DNA from: Tricholomella constricta
Taxonomy: Eukaryota; Basidiomycota; Agaricomycetes; Agaricales; Lyophyllaceae
Direction of reading: 5' to 3'
DNA: 64,000 nucleotides
NCBI GenBank assembly: GCA_013368375.1
Contig: JAACJP010000036.1
Span: forward strand, 124,001 to 188,000
A program made the position numbers and the translations under genes. Under the pieces are notes generated by a model, which had not been told where the DNA came from, ran no database searches, and worked only from the letters and a program-made list of their open reading frames with translations. Numbering within the stretch: the first letter of the stretch is position 1; each line of letters opens with the position of its first letter. Positions 12,552 to 23,147 of the stretch are shown piece by piece.

Positions 12552-13212
12552 TCACTGATAAGGGAGGATTATGTCCAATACGCCCATTTCCAGCAGCATC
12601 GGCATGCGCCGCTTGGACAAACCAGCAAGAGCCGCCTTACCGCCTGCACACAGCAGGCCTATTTCTACCCTCTTCAGCTTCGTGTATACCCCCGGTCGTG
12701 TCAGGGCCTGATCAAGAGCTGGCCAGATTGCATATTCGTCGACGATGTCCACGTCGCGCGGGGTGCTTTCCAGAAGGCAGATGCCATTTAAGTCAATGTA
12801 AACCTTGAGCTGCTCGGGCGCACAGGCATCGCGCGGGGTCGCGCCGGCGAGTGCTTGCGCGAGAAGCGGCAGTGGGTCATTCGCGCGTCCACGCGCGAAT
12901 CTCGTGCCGATAGTTAAGAAACGCAAGGCTGGGAGCGCGCTGAACGAGGACGGGAACCTAGTGAATGGAGTTGGGTGACCTTGAAGTGAATTATGGCTAG
13001 TGAGCATCGGTTTTTTTGGGAGAAGCAGCACGCACGATCTGTTCCTTTGCCGAGACCATACCAGTCGACGCCCTGTAGGGATTGTCCTGCCGCCTGGATG
13101 ATGGTGCCTGTGAAGCCATGGTCCCCAGACATTTCAAGGTATTTGAGGCGTGACAGCTTCAAAGAGGAACATGGATCTGTCAGTGTGGTGACAAGGTGCC
13201 TCCCACACATCG
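12552..13212 (-). pseudogene. F-box-2, 3' part (cut off by Copia-1)
   Basis: This is the C-terminal part of an F-box gene whose N-terminal part is at 20178-20792 on the far side of Copia-1. It begins inside the codons for CGRHLVTTLTDP, contains the short intron shared by F-box-3 and F-box-4 (donor after a GAT CGT GC context, acceptor CACTAG), and ends at the stop at 12552 after MPMLLEMGVLDI. Apart from the retrotransposon I see no other lesion. The five bases 13208-13212 (CATCG) are the left copy of the target duplication. Confidence 0.8.
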
Positions 13213-13514
13213 TGTTGAAGTAGGAGATCGCGTACGACGCGCCGGCATCACGTGGAACGCGCGTGATAAGGCGAGGAGAGGAAAAGAACACACTGGAAGG
13301 AACGGAAGTATAATGGTACTGTACAGTACCACCGGATACGGTCTCTGCTACGATAGAGACATACCTCAGTCGTTTCCTACACACGGCTGAGGTATGTCAC
13401 TCACTTATTCAGATCACGGACTGCGCCACTTACTTGTTACAACTAGACTATATTGCAACAGGTACATACACAATATAGTCGTTTCCTACACACGGCTGAG
13501 ACTATATTGCAACA
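13213..13514 (+). repeat. Copia-1 5' LTR
   Basis: 302 bases, apparently identical to 19876-20177. It contains a hairpin-forming pair CATACCTCAG/CTGAGGTATG around a spacer. A second copy of the GTCGTTTCCTACACACGG spacer lies between GACTATATTG/CAATATAGTC-type inverted arms near the 3' end, so the LTR tail is a double stem-loop arrangement. Confidence 0.92.
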
Positions 13515-13526
13515 GGTTATGGGCCC
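13515..13526 (+). promoter_or_regulatory. Copia-1 primer-binding site (initiator tRNA-Met anticodon arm)
   Basis: GGTTATGGGCCC follows the LTR with no gap. It is the reverse complement of GGGCCCAUAACC, the anticodon arm (CAU) of eukaryotic initiator tRNA-Met. This is a half-tRNA primer, as known for Drosophila copia and related elements. Confidence 0.75.
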
Positions 13527-13618
13527 CGTTTGCACTTGAAAACCCCAGCCATTTACCCAGGAGACACTCACAGAAATAACAGAGACCCGAACCATAAATA
13601 AAACGAAACCGATAAGAC

Positions 13619-16521
13619 ATGTCTAACCCGCCGCTATTCCTCCTCCCCACGGAGGAAAAATTCAACGGCTCCAACTGGAACGGTTTTAAAACCACCATCA
13701 CCCACGCCGCCAGAGCACGCGGCGTGCTTGGGTACCTGACGGGCGAGATAACATGCCCACCGGCCCCCCAGCCCATGGACTCGCCGATGCCAACCACGTC
13801 ATACTGGGGCTCGACGTCCCCCACATACGACGAGTGGCGCCAGCGCGATGCGTACGCACAGGGCATGGTCACCCTGAACATCATTAACCCCGTCGGACAG
13901 GGCACAGACACCGACGGCACCAGCGCAGAGACGTGGGCATCCCTTACCTTGGTGCGCGATGCCAGGTCCGACCTTGCCCTGATCAACGCCGAGAATGCCC
14001 TCAGCGCAATCCTCCACACTGAGGGCGCAGACATCGAGAACCACTTCGCCGAGATGCGCACAGCATGGGCAAAGGCAAACGACCAGGGGGCGAATATAAC
14101 CGACGAAAAATTCCGTGTACACGTCCTGAGGTCCATGCCGAAGGAATGGAAGGTGTTAGTAGGGTCGATGCTCGACCTCAAGACATCCACTGAGGTCATC
14201 ACGCGACTCACCAACCTGGCGATGCTCGAGACACCCACTCCACTTGCCCCAGCTAAAACGACGCACGCCCTCGCTACACACACTCACACAGGCCGCACGT
14301 TACGCCACCCTGACTTGAAGTGCTCGAACTGCGGCCGCGACGGCCACACATGCGATAAATGCTTCCGAGCCGGTGGAGGGATGGAAGGTCAGTTCCCTGA
14401 ATGGTGGAAGGGAAGCCGGACCACGCAAAAAACACCTACCACGGCCACTGGAAATGCTCCTACCAGTAGTACCCCCCTAGCCAACTCCGCGACCATCTCG
14501 GCAAACAACAGCGAGGCTGCGACACGGTACCTGGCGTTCGCGACGCTAGCACCGGCCATCAAATCATCAACGCCTATCACGTATGCGGACTCCGCGGCGA
14601 GCGAGCACTTCTTTGTGCGGCGTGAGGACTTCGAGACCTACACAGAGCTGCCCCGGGGCGAAGCGGGCGCAACAGCAGATGGGGGGGAGTTCCAAATAGT
14701 TGGGAGAGGCAGGGTCAGAAAAACGGCGATCTATGATGGGAACCGCATCGAACTCACTTTTGAACACGCGGTACATGCCCCGAACCTCGCCCACAATCTT
14801 GTATCCATAGGTCGACTTGACAAAGGCGGCTGCCGAGTCATTTTCGGCGGTGGCGGCGCGATCTTCTTTGCACCTGACGGATCAGCTTTCATGCAAGGAA
14901 TGACCCACAACGAGTCCATGTACCGCCTCGATTTCGTCCCCAACAGCCCATCAGCCATGTCAGCACGCTCACTGACGCGCCCCGTAGACCTCGAGACATG
15001 GCACCGACGCCTAGGGCACGTAGGCGAGAGCATCCTGCGCCAGATGATCAAGGAAGAGGTGGTAACCGGCCTTGATGTCACGAAGACGTCAGTGCTGGGA
15101 CGATGCGTGGACTGTATCATGGGCAAACAGACCAGACGCCCCTTTGACGAAGAAGTCGTACCTGAATGCGCCCCCAACGAGAGAGCCAGCTTCGACCTAT
15201 GGGGACCGGCGAGAGTACAGACGACGGGAGGGAGGAGCTACATGATGCTCGCATGCGATCACGGTGGGGCCGGGGCAGAGGGGTACTTCCTGGCGGACAA
15301 GACGAAAGAGTCAACGGTGGAAGTCCTACAGATCTACCACGCAGAGTCCGAGCGTCAGTCAGGAACCAAGCTCAAAGTTATCCGGACTGACGGCGGCGGC
15401 GAGTTCATCAACTCCGCGTGGGCAGAATACTGCCAAAAATCTGGAATCATCCACGAGACAACCGCCCCCCACTCCTCGGCAGCAAATGGTGTTGTGGAAA
15501 GGATGAATCGCACCATCCTGGATCGAGGAAGAAGCATGCTCACCGACGCGGGACTACCATCGCGCTACTGGGGCGAGGCTATGGCCACAGCCATCTACCT
15601 TTCCCACTACATCCCGAGCTCCCGCCACCCACACAAAACACCCCACGAGACCAGGACGGGAAAGAAACCGGACGTAGCTCACCTCAGACCCTTCGGATGC
15701 ACTGCCTATGCCAAAATCCCGAAGGAAGATGGCGGAAGCAAACTTGACGCCCGATCCATCAAAGCCACACTGATCGGCTACTTCAGCCGCGGCGATTATA
15801 AACTCCTCGATCGATCAGACGGACGCATTTTTAGATCGCGTGACGTCATCTTTGAGGAAGGCCAATCGCACCGAACTGCCCAAGCCCCGAGGGAGGAGGA
15901 GGAACCACTCACCCATGCCGATGACATCTTTGATGCAGACACCACCTCCACCATCTCCGCCGACGAAACCCTAAATAACCCCATAGCCACGGATGACGCA
16001 CCCACCAGCGCTCCGATCACTGAGCTGAGACGCTCTACGTGCAGCAAAGTCCCGTCAGAAGCAGCCACCAACGCGGCAGCAACCGAACACGATGTCGCGG
16101 CTGGCGCCACCAAAAGGCTTGACTGGGCACGGGACAACAAAAAATCCACCAACACAGCGCTACTGACCGTTACGCCACGAGACATCGACACATGGGTACC
16201 AAAATCGCACTCAGAGGCAATGACACGACCTGACCTATGGCTGGAACCAATGGATAAGGAGATGGAGCGGATGTATGATCGGAAGGTGTGGGAACTGTAC
16301 CGAGACCGGAGGGGGCACGCACAATGAAAAATAGATGGACCTTCGCGATCAAATACGGCGCAGACGGGAGCGTGATAGGACGCAAGGCGAGACTCGTAGC
16401 AAAAGGCTTCTCACAAATCCCCGGCGTCGACTTCTTCGCGAGCTACGCTTCCGTGGTCAAATATGAATCACTCCGGATCAACCTTTCCCTCGGTGCAATC
16501 GAGAACTTCGAGATCTGGCAG
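13619..16521 (+). pseudogene. Copia-1 gag-protease-integrase and start of RT
   Basis: ATG 13619 opens a 902-codon frame ending at 16327. Gag carries a CX2CX4HX4C knuckle (CSNCGRDGHTCDKC, about residue 235). The protease site is DSAAS (about 324). The integrase has a HxxxxH...CxxC zinc region (WHRRLGHV...CVDC, from about 460) and acidic residues in FDLWGP, RTDGGGEF and VVERMNRT. Near 16296 one base appears to be missing: after KVWEL the expected continuation is found in the next frame, carrying the RT start KNRWTFAIKYGADG and ARLVAKGFSQIPGVDF up to EIWQ at 16521, where the 2-kb insertion begins. Confidence 0.85.
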
Positions 16522-18540
16522 CACCACATCCTGGCAGGTTGATATATCAACTCCTCTCACTACAAGCTATACCATGATACATTAAACAGCTTTAAGTAGA
16601 GCACTCTCTAATATATCATCCAACTGTAGCTACCTGGCATAGAAAAGCTTAAGCCTCTCCACACCGTCTACGGCGCCGCCATGTGTTCCAAATTGAGACA
16701 TGGCGGCATTGATGTGATCGTACCTCAGAATCAATCCGTACACTTCCTCCGCTTGTTTACACATGGCATTTTGCCAACAGAAAAAAACTATGATATAAAT
16801 GATTCTAGAGAGATATTTACAACGATACCTATACAGTATCATGACCTTCTTGCCGCTGCCCAGTAACCCATCACCCGTCTGGCTGTCCTTCTGCTCCTGC
16901 TCAGGCTATCCCACATGTCTCCCGGTTTCCAAGCCCCGCCTCGAAAAATTAGCCCCGCCCATATGCACCAGCTGCAACTCGCAACACCTAGCCTCCTCCA
17001 AAGAAGCGCCATCCCGACAGCAGTGACTCCCGCCCGCCCCTCCCCCTCCCCCCCCATTCCCACTCCCCCCAGCACCTCCACCCGCACCCCCAGGCGCACC
17101 ACCTCTAGGCCTCGGCGTGGGCCGATCCCCCCTCTCCCTCTTCGTCTCCACCGCAATCCTCAACTGGCCCACCTCCCCACCCACATCGATCCATATCGGG
17201 GACGCCGCGATAGCCCGGCGCGCAGCATCAAGGGTCGTAAACTCGAGGAAGGCGCATGCTTTTGAGCGGACGATTTCGAGGTGGAGGGAGGGAGGGGTGG
17301 GTATAGGGGACGTGGGGGGGCGCCGAGGGGGAGGGGGGCGCCGCAGGGGAAGTGAGAGTGATCCGTAGTTGGATCTAGAGCCATGATTGGCTGTCGAGCG
17401 TTCACCATGTACCGGCGGCGACGGGGTGAGCCATTTTGATTGGCACGGCTGAGCTGGGAAGATGCTGTCAGTGCTCTGAATAAAGAGATTACACACCTGG
17501 ATTGTACATTGGCGGTCGTCGGGTCATGATGCGGGTCTGCAAGGTGGGTGGTGCAATCAGGGTGCAAGAATGTGGTTCGAGTTCAACGATATACACATGC
17601 AAACAATCAGGTGGCTGGTCAGACGGACGTTACCCGAGTTGCAGAACATTCAATAGCACCCCGTAGATGCCTACAAGTAGATAGATGTCATGCTAAAACT
17701 TGATATTTGTATTTTTGATGGACAGAAATGTTTTACGCGGCCTGGAGAATAAAAGTCAGACAACCGAGTAAAGGTCAGAGGACAGCATCGTAACTTACTA
17801 TTATGTGCTTAACAGTGGACCATGGTTTGACCGTGGTACTGAGGTGACCGACAAGTGCTATGACCTTAGCAGTACTAATAGTTGCTATATCACTTACAAT
17901 GTCAATCCTGCACTGTTTTGCAACCCACCTGTGCACAAAGATGGAATATGGAATATTTAGACGGTTATGTCACCTGATTCAATGTTGAGTCACCATGTGT
18001 ATCGCAACATGATCCGAGAGCCTGCAGACAGTAAGGGAAATGTGTAAGGGTGTACATTCTTGTGGGACAAGTGCCTAGAGTAGCGTAGGTGAGTCAGGAG
18101 CTCGCCGGCATAGATCAGGGTGACAAGAATGTGCCGCTTTGAGGTGTGCACGGTGCTGCCGGGTGATTTGATATTCTAGATAAAAGCGATTCATTAGAGA
18201 GTGTGGGAAGTATCATCATCGGTAGCAATGAAGTGCAAGAGCATTTATACCAATGTTTTATTCCATTTGTAACAAATTTGCGAATCTCCAGGAAGAGATA
18301 TAAATAGCTGATATAAATAGCTGCTACCCAATTTAAGATCCAGGGTCAGATCGACAACAAAGGTGCACAAACAATGGCGGCCAACATCCGACGCAGACAG
18401 CGAGCGCGAGGGCGGGCAAACAGCGTGTCTTTTTGGGCGTGCAAGTATTATCACGTGACTTTGTCGTTAGAACAATTAATGTATCAAGGTCTCGCCTCTC
18501 ATCACAAGCGCTTTATATATCAATATGACCGTATAGCCTG
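16522..18540. mobile_element. 2-kb insertion inside the Copia-1 RT domain, carrying host gene pieces
   Basis: RT coding stops after EIWQ and resumes at 18548 with IDYASAYLN. The septamer CTGGCAG stands on both sides (16515-16521 and 18541-18547), as expected of a target duplication; a third copy at 16531-16537 blurs the left end. The ends are partly inverted repeats: TTGATATAT (16539) and TGATACATTAA (16575-16585) on the left answer TTAATGTATCA (18476-18486) and ATATATCAA (18515-18523) on the right at nearly equal spacing. No transposase was found. The class is unresolved. The insert holds an RRM gene fragment (separate entry) and AT-rich sequence with no recognisable content. Confidence 0.7.
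16906..17496 (-). pseudogene. Captured fragment of a G3BP-like (NTF2/RRM) RNA-binding protein gene
   Basis: The minus strand encodes an RRM-like stretch, IVRSKACAFLEFTTLDAARR (RNP1-like KACAFLEF) followed by VGQLRIAVETKRERGDRP, PRPRGG and a Gly-rich tail. This matches my memory of the C-terminal part of fungal G3BP-like proteins. There is no ATG for the frame and no NTF2-like N-terminal domain nearby, so this is a gene piece, not a gene. Pro-rich coding upstream (17350-17300) may be linker. A second small open segment at 16630-16842 (AEEVYGLILRYDHINAAMSQ) may be another captured exon that I cannot identify. Confidence 0.55.
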
Positions 18541-18547
18541 CTGGCAG

Positions 18548-19852
18548 ATAGACTATGCGAGCGCGTACCTGAACGCCCCGAACCAAGTCCCCATACTGAT
18601 GGAGCAACCCGAGGGATACGAACTCAGACCCAGCGACGTCTTCAAAATAACCCCAGGATCAGGAGCACGGATAGCAGGGGACGAAGAAGAGACCGACGGA
18701 ACGCGGGGTTTGGTGGCGCTGGTAGACAAGGCCATCTATGGGACGATGGACGGAGCACACAACTGGTGGAAGGCACTTGATGAGGACATGGCGGAACTGG
18801 GGTACAGGAGGTCAAGGGCAGACCAATCGGTGAGGTCTAGGCTGAGGGATGGGGAGAGGACGATCTGCGCGACATACACAGACGATACGACGGGACTGTC
18901 GACGTCGAAGGAGGAGGGACGAAGGGCAAGGGAGGAACTTGGCAGGAACTTCGAGATAAAGGATCTCGGGGACATCACACTCGTGGTAGGTATCCGCATC
19001 CACCGGGACCGTGACTCGCTACTGCTGACCCTCGACCAGGAGGAGTACATGAAGCGAATCCTAGCCCGCCATGGCATGAGCGACTGCGCGCCCAAATACA
19101 CGCCCCTTCCCCCCGGCATCGTCCTGTCGAAGAGCCAATCACCCACCGACGACGCCGAGCGAGCCTTCATGGCTGACAAGCAGTACAGCGAGGTACTCGG
19201 CGCCATCATGTATGCCCAGGTTGGAACACGCCCAGACCTCTCCTTCGCTGTCACCTGCCTCAGTAGGTTCGCGTCGAACCCAGGAAAGGCACACTGGCAA
19301 GCCCTCACACACGTCCTACAATACATAAAAGCGACCATGCATTACAAGCTACGGTACGGAGGCCCGTGATACACGGACTACACCCCCTACGGCTACGTGG
19401 ACTCTGATTACGCCGCCGACATCGACACTAGACGCTCGGTTACCGGCCAAGTCTTCATCCAGGCTGGAGGACCCACCAGCTGGGGATCCAAATTCCAACC
19501 CACCGTCGCGACGTCCACTACGGAGGCGGAGTACATGGCCATGGGGCGCGGCATCGAACAGATACAGTGGATGTTCTCGGCACTCTCAGAGATCGGACAC
19601 GCGCAACCTAGACCAGCTAGAATCTTCGCAGACAACAACGGCGCCATCTCCATCGCCGAAAACAACCGGAACAGTAACCGCGTCAAACACATCGACGTCC
19701 GACACCACTTCATCCGCGAACGCGTGGAGGCCGGAGACGTCGAAATCCAATACATACCAAGCAGCGAGAATATTGCAGATCTCCTCACCAAGGCGCTTCC
19801 CCGACCGGCCCATCACCGCATGTGCGTATCACTGCGGTTGTGCGATGCCTAG
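18548..19852 (+). pseudogene. Copia-1 reverse transcriptase (rest) and RNase H
   Basis: The RT resumes at IDYASAYLNAPNQ and carries the catalytic YTDD motif (ATYTDDTTG), FEIKDLGDITLVVGI, TPLPPG and the CLSRFASNPGKAHW block. A TGA at 19367-19369 interrupts the frame just before YTDY and the RNase H part ([40 protein letters not shown]), which stays in the same frame to the stop at 19852. A single nonsense mutation explains the break. Confidence 0.87.
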
Positions 19853-19863
19853 CGTGTACCGCG

Positions 19864-19875
19864 AATCAGGGGGAG
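19864..19875 (+). other. Copia-1 polypurine tract
   Basis: The purine-rich AATCAGGGGGAG abuts the 3' LTR start TGTTGAAG; this is the usual plus-strand primer position. Confidence 0.65.
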
Positions 19876-20177
19876 TGTTGAAGTAGGAGATCGCGTACGA
19901 CGCGCCGGCATCACGTGGAACGCGCGTGATAAGGCGAGGAGAGGAAAAGAACACACTGGAAGGAACGGAAGTATAATGGTACTGTACAGTACCACCGGAT
20001 ACGGTCTCTGCTACGATAGAGACATACCTCAGTCGTTTCCTACACACGGCTGAGGTATGTCACTCACTTATTCAGATCACGGACTGCGCCACTTACTTGT
20101 TACAACTAGACTATATTGCAACAGGTACATACACAATATAGTCGTTTCCTACACACGGCTGAGACTATATTGCAACA
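19876..20177 (+). repeat. Copia-1 3' LTR
   Basis: 302 bases, apparently without a difference from the 5' LTR, and followed by target duplication CATCG at 20178-20182. Confidence 0.92.
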
Positions 20178-20792
20178 CATCGGAGAATCCGATATTTCAA
20201 GTGACTCGAGATACCCCACGGGAAGTGGTGAAGAAAGAGATGCATCCAGAGGTCCCAAATCAAGAGGATGCTCATCATCCAACTCTATTTCTATGAACTT
20301 CAGGTCCTTCAGACATACGAATTGCCCAAAATAGCCCATGGGCACATTTGCTACAGCTTCGAGAGTGATGGACGGAACTGATAGATTGAGAATTGTGGAT
20401 CTCAAATCTGCAGGGAGTGTGTCCCACGGTAGGGGAGGCAGAAAACGATTGCGGAGGGTAAAGGCGTGTAGGTTATGCAATTTCTGGAGGAGGGGTGCCA
20501 AAGTATGCTCGAATGCCACCCAGTCGCGATCACGAAATTCGGGAGAGACACTGGAGATGATTGCGACCCTGCGGATATAGGATGCGAACGATGGGTTGTG
20601 AGCGATCAAACGATAAAGTCCACGACTCTGTCCCGGATGGCAGAGGCAGATATCGGAGAATAAGAGTTTGCGGCAGAGCGGGAGGAAAGATCGGGAAACC
20701 AGGGAACACTTTCTGAGACTTTCGATATCAGAAGATATCTCGTCTAGTATAGTGCAGATGATGTCTTCAGGGATGGGCAACGAGTGCACCAT
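20178..20792 (-). pseudogene. F-box-2, 5' part (cut off by Copia-1)
   Basis: Read from ATG 20792 by alignment with F-box-3 and F-box-4 (an upstream in-frame ATG exists at 20858). F-box block: IPEDIICTILDEISSD, CSLVSRSFLPLCRKLLFSDI. The frame is open to codon LDSPM, then enters Copia-1. Joined with 12552-13212 the gene would be about the length of F-box-3 (399 residues), so Copia-1 is the only visible lesion. Confidence 0.82.
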
Positions 20793-21009
20793 CGTGGTCT
20801 GTGCCAACTTGAAAGCCGAAATCGGCCCGATCGGATCGCGGGTCGTTGGACTGTACATGGAAATATTGCCCGTCGAGTGCTCATAAGGTCTAGATATCGA
20901 AGTACATTATCACTTGCACAAATCATCCCAAATCCTGGTCATATATATTCCGATATCTAGACGTCGACAGAAGCAAAAGGAAAAAGTCCAGGTGACCCTC
21001 AAGGCGATT

Positions 21010-21345
21010 GAATTCAGACAACCATCCAGCCTACAGTGCACTATATAGAGAGGGCGATTGCGAGAACCGGCAGCTCGACGCTGCGTCAGAAATACCCGTC
21101 TGGGCAGGTGATGCAACAGTCGACGACTCTGTGGACCCATCAGGTGCGGTAGTCGTTCTCGGGAAAGCGATGATCGTGCTTTCTGGCCCAGTCGTCGTCG
21201 ACGCTGAAGAATTGCGGGTGCTCGCTGCAACACTGCTTCCACTTGCATTTCCACCATCACTAGCCGAAGTTCCAGTCGTCGTGACTCTCGGCGTCCCATC
21301 CCCCGTCCCCGGGAATCGCATGCAAAATTTTATAGAACTAATGCA
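21010..21345 (-). pseudogene. Truncated MAGP 3' fragment, unit 2
   Basis: Minus-strand similarity to the MAGP tail: TSASDGGNASGSS, STTTGPESTI, APDGSTESSTV, PAQTG. It breaks at the same ACGCAA/AATTTT junction as units 1 and 4. It lies upstream of F-box-2, and the shared 250-base spacer to the stop of F-box-3 follows on its other side. Confidence 0.62.
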
Positions 21346-21595
21346 CGGCTTTCTTTTTTGAGGTGACAAAACAAAGGAAGGCCTGCCGAGCAAAGGAAGG
21401 GAATATTGAAAGACGCGTACATGCCTGCACCGGGGAGACCAGACGAACGCTTCAAGGACAAATCCAACTGAAGAAAAAATACCGAAGCACTGGGAGCAGA
21501 AGAGCAAAAGAGCCGGGGATGAGATGTGCAAGGAGATATGGGTGAGAGCAGGATATGTGTGGTGTCTGAAGTCTGGGCAAGCCCAGCCGGTTTCC

Positions 21596-22869
21596 TCACT
21601 GATCAGTGAACATCATGTACAATACGCCCTTTTCCAGCAGCATCGGCATGCGCCGCTTGGGCAACCCAGCAAATGCCTGTCGACTACCTCCCACCTGCAG
21701 GCCTACCCCTACCCTTGTCAGCTTTGTGTATACCCCCGGTCGCGTCAGGGCCTCGTCAAGAGCTGGCCAAAATGCGTACTCGTCAAGGGTGTCCACGTCG
21801 CGCGGGGTGATAGCGAACTTCCAGACGCCGTAGAAGCTGATGTAAACTTTGAGATGCTCGAGCGCGCAGGCATCGCGCGGGGTCGCCCCGGCGAGTGCTT
21901 GCGCGAGAAGCGGCAGTGGGTCGTACGCGCGTCCACGCGCGAATTTAGTGCCGATAGTTAAGAAACGCAGGGCTGGGAGCGCGCTGAACGAGGAGGGGAA
22001 CCTAGTGAATGGAGTTGGGTGACCTTGAAGTGAATTATGGCCAGTGAGCATCGGTTTCCTTGGAAGAAGCATCACGCACAATCTGTTCCTTCGCCGAGAC
22101 CATACCAGACGACGCGCTGTAGGGTTTGTCCTGCCGTCTCCATGATGGTGCCTGTGAAGCCGTGGTCCCCAAAAAGTTCGAGATCCTTGAGGCGTGACAA
22201 CTTCAAAGAGGAACGCGGATCTGTCAGTGTGGTGACGAGATGCCTCCCACACATCGGAGAATCCAAGATTTCGAGTGACTCCAGATACCCCACGGGAAGT
22301 GGCGAAGAAAGAGATGCATTCAGAGGTCCCAAATCAAGAGGGTGGCCATGGTCCAACTCGATATCTAAGAGCTTTAGGTCCTTCAGGCATATGAATCGCC
22401 TGAAATGGCCCATGGGCACATTTGCTACATGTGCGAGAGTGATGGATGGAACCGAAAGGTCGAGAATTGTGGATCTCAAGTCAGCAGGGAGTGTGTTCCA
22501 CGGTAGGGGAGGCAGAAAATTCTTGCGAAGGGTAAAGGCGTGTAGATTATGCAGCGCCTGAAGGAGGGGCGCCAAAGTATGCTCGAACGTCACCCAGTCG
22601 CGACCACGAAATTCAGGAGAGACACTGGAGATGATTTCGACTCTGCGGATGTAGGATGCGAACGATACATTGTTGGTGATCACACGATAAAATCCACGAG
22701 TTCGTGTCGGATGGTTGAGGCAGATGGAGGAGAATAATAGTTTGTGGCAGAGCGGGAGAAAAGATTGGGAAACCAGGGAGCACTGTTTGAGACTTTCATT
22801 ATCGGATGAGAGCTCATCTAGAATAGTGGAGATGATGTCCTCAGGGATGGACAACGAGAGCACCATCAT
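21596..22869 (-). CDS. F-box-3: intact F-box protein
   Basis: Two exons on the minus strand (22869-22076 and 22001-21596) separated by a 74-base GT-AG intron give 399 residues. The N-terminal F-box (IPEDIISTILDELSSD, CSLVSQSFLPLCHKLLFSSI) is followed by a leucine-rich body typical of agaricomycete F-box proteins of unknown target, and a C-terminal KRRMPMLLEKGVLYMMF. Such proteins usually link substrates to SCF ubiquitin ligases through Skp1; the substrate is unknown. Start 22869 is the first ATG of a tandem MM. It is the uninterrupted reference for F-box-2, showing the empty Copia-1 target. Confidence 0.82.
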
Positions 22870-23147
22870 GGTCTGTGTGAAGGTTTTCAAGTTGCTTTGA
22901 AAGCGCCAGGTTAGCGGCTTGAATCGGCCCGATCATGCGCAGGCGGAGGCGGGTAAAACATCCTTCCCTCATACTTGCGAGTTTAAGAAATCAATGGATT
23001 TGTATTATCGTTAAAAGAATAGGCATTTCGTCAATTGCCCACAAGGACTAGATATCCGTACATTATTATGCAACCCCAATTGTCCTGGAAATCACGGTGA
23101 ACAATGCTAAAGGAAGAAAGTCCATGTAACGCTCAAAGCGATTAAAC

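Larger units (their letters stand above)
13213..20177 (+). mobile_element. Copia-1: Ty1/copia LTR retrotransposon inserted in F-box-2, defective
   Basis: The element is bounded by two 302-base LTRs that look identical, starting TGTTGAAG and ending TTGCAACA, and by the 5-base duplication CATCG at 13208-13212 and 20178-20182. F-box-3, an uninterrupted relative, shows the joined target CACATCGGAGAATCC. Internal order is protease, integrase, reverse transcriptase, RNase H, which defines Copia. It is broken by a frameshift near 16296, a 2-kb insertion at 16522-18540 and a stop codon at 19367-19369. Confidence 0.93.

Noticed and set aside
13486..14283. 265-codon minus-strand frame over the Copia-1 gag
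   Set aside because: Antisense to a clear Gag; no recognisable domain and it starts inside the LTR.
16522..18540. Helitron as the class of the 2-kb insertion
   Set aside because: Gene capture fits, but Helitrons leave no target duplication and need 5'-TC and CTRR-3' ends, whereas a 7-base duplication is seen.
18374..18547. Alternative N-terminus (starting near 18374) for the second Copia-1 frame
   Set aside because: Those codons belong to the right end of the 2-kb insertion, not to the retrotransposon.
19367..19369. Stop-codon readthrough in Copia-1 between RT and RNase H
   Set aside because: Copia elements normally have no stop here, Copia-2 has none, and the element carries two other lesions.
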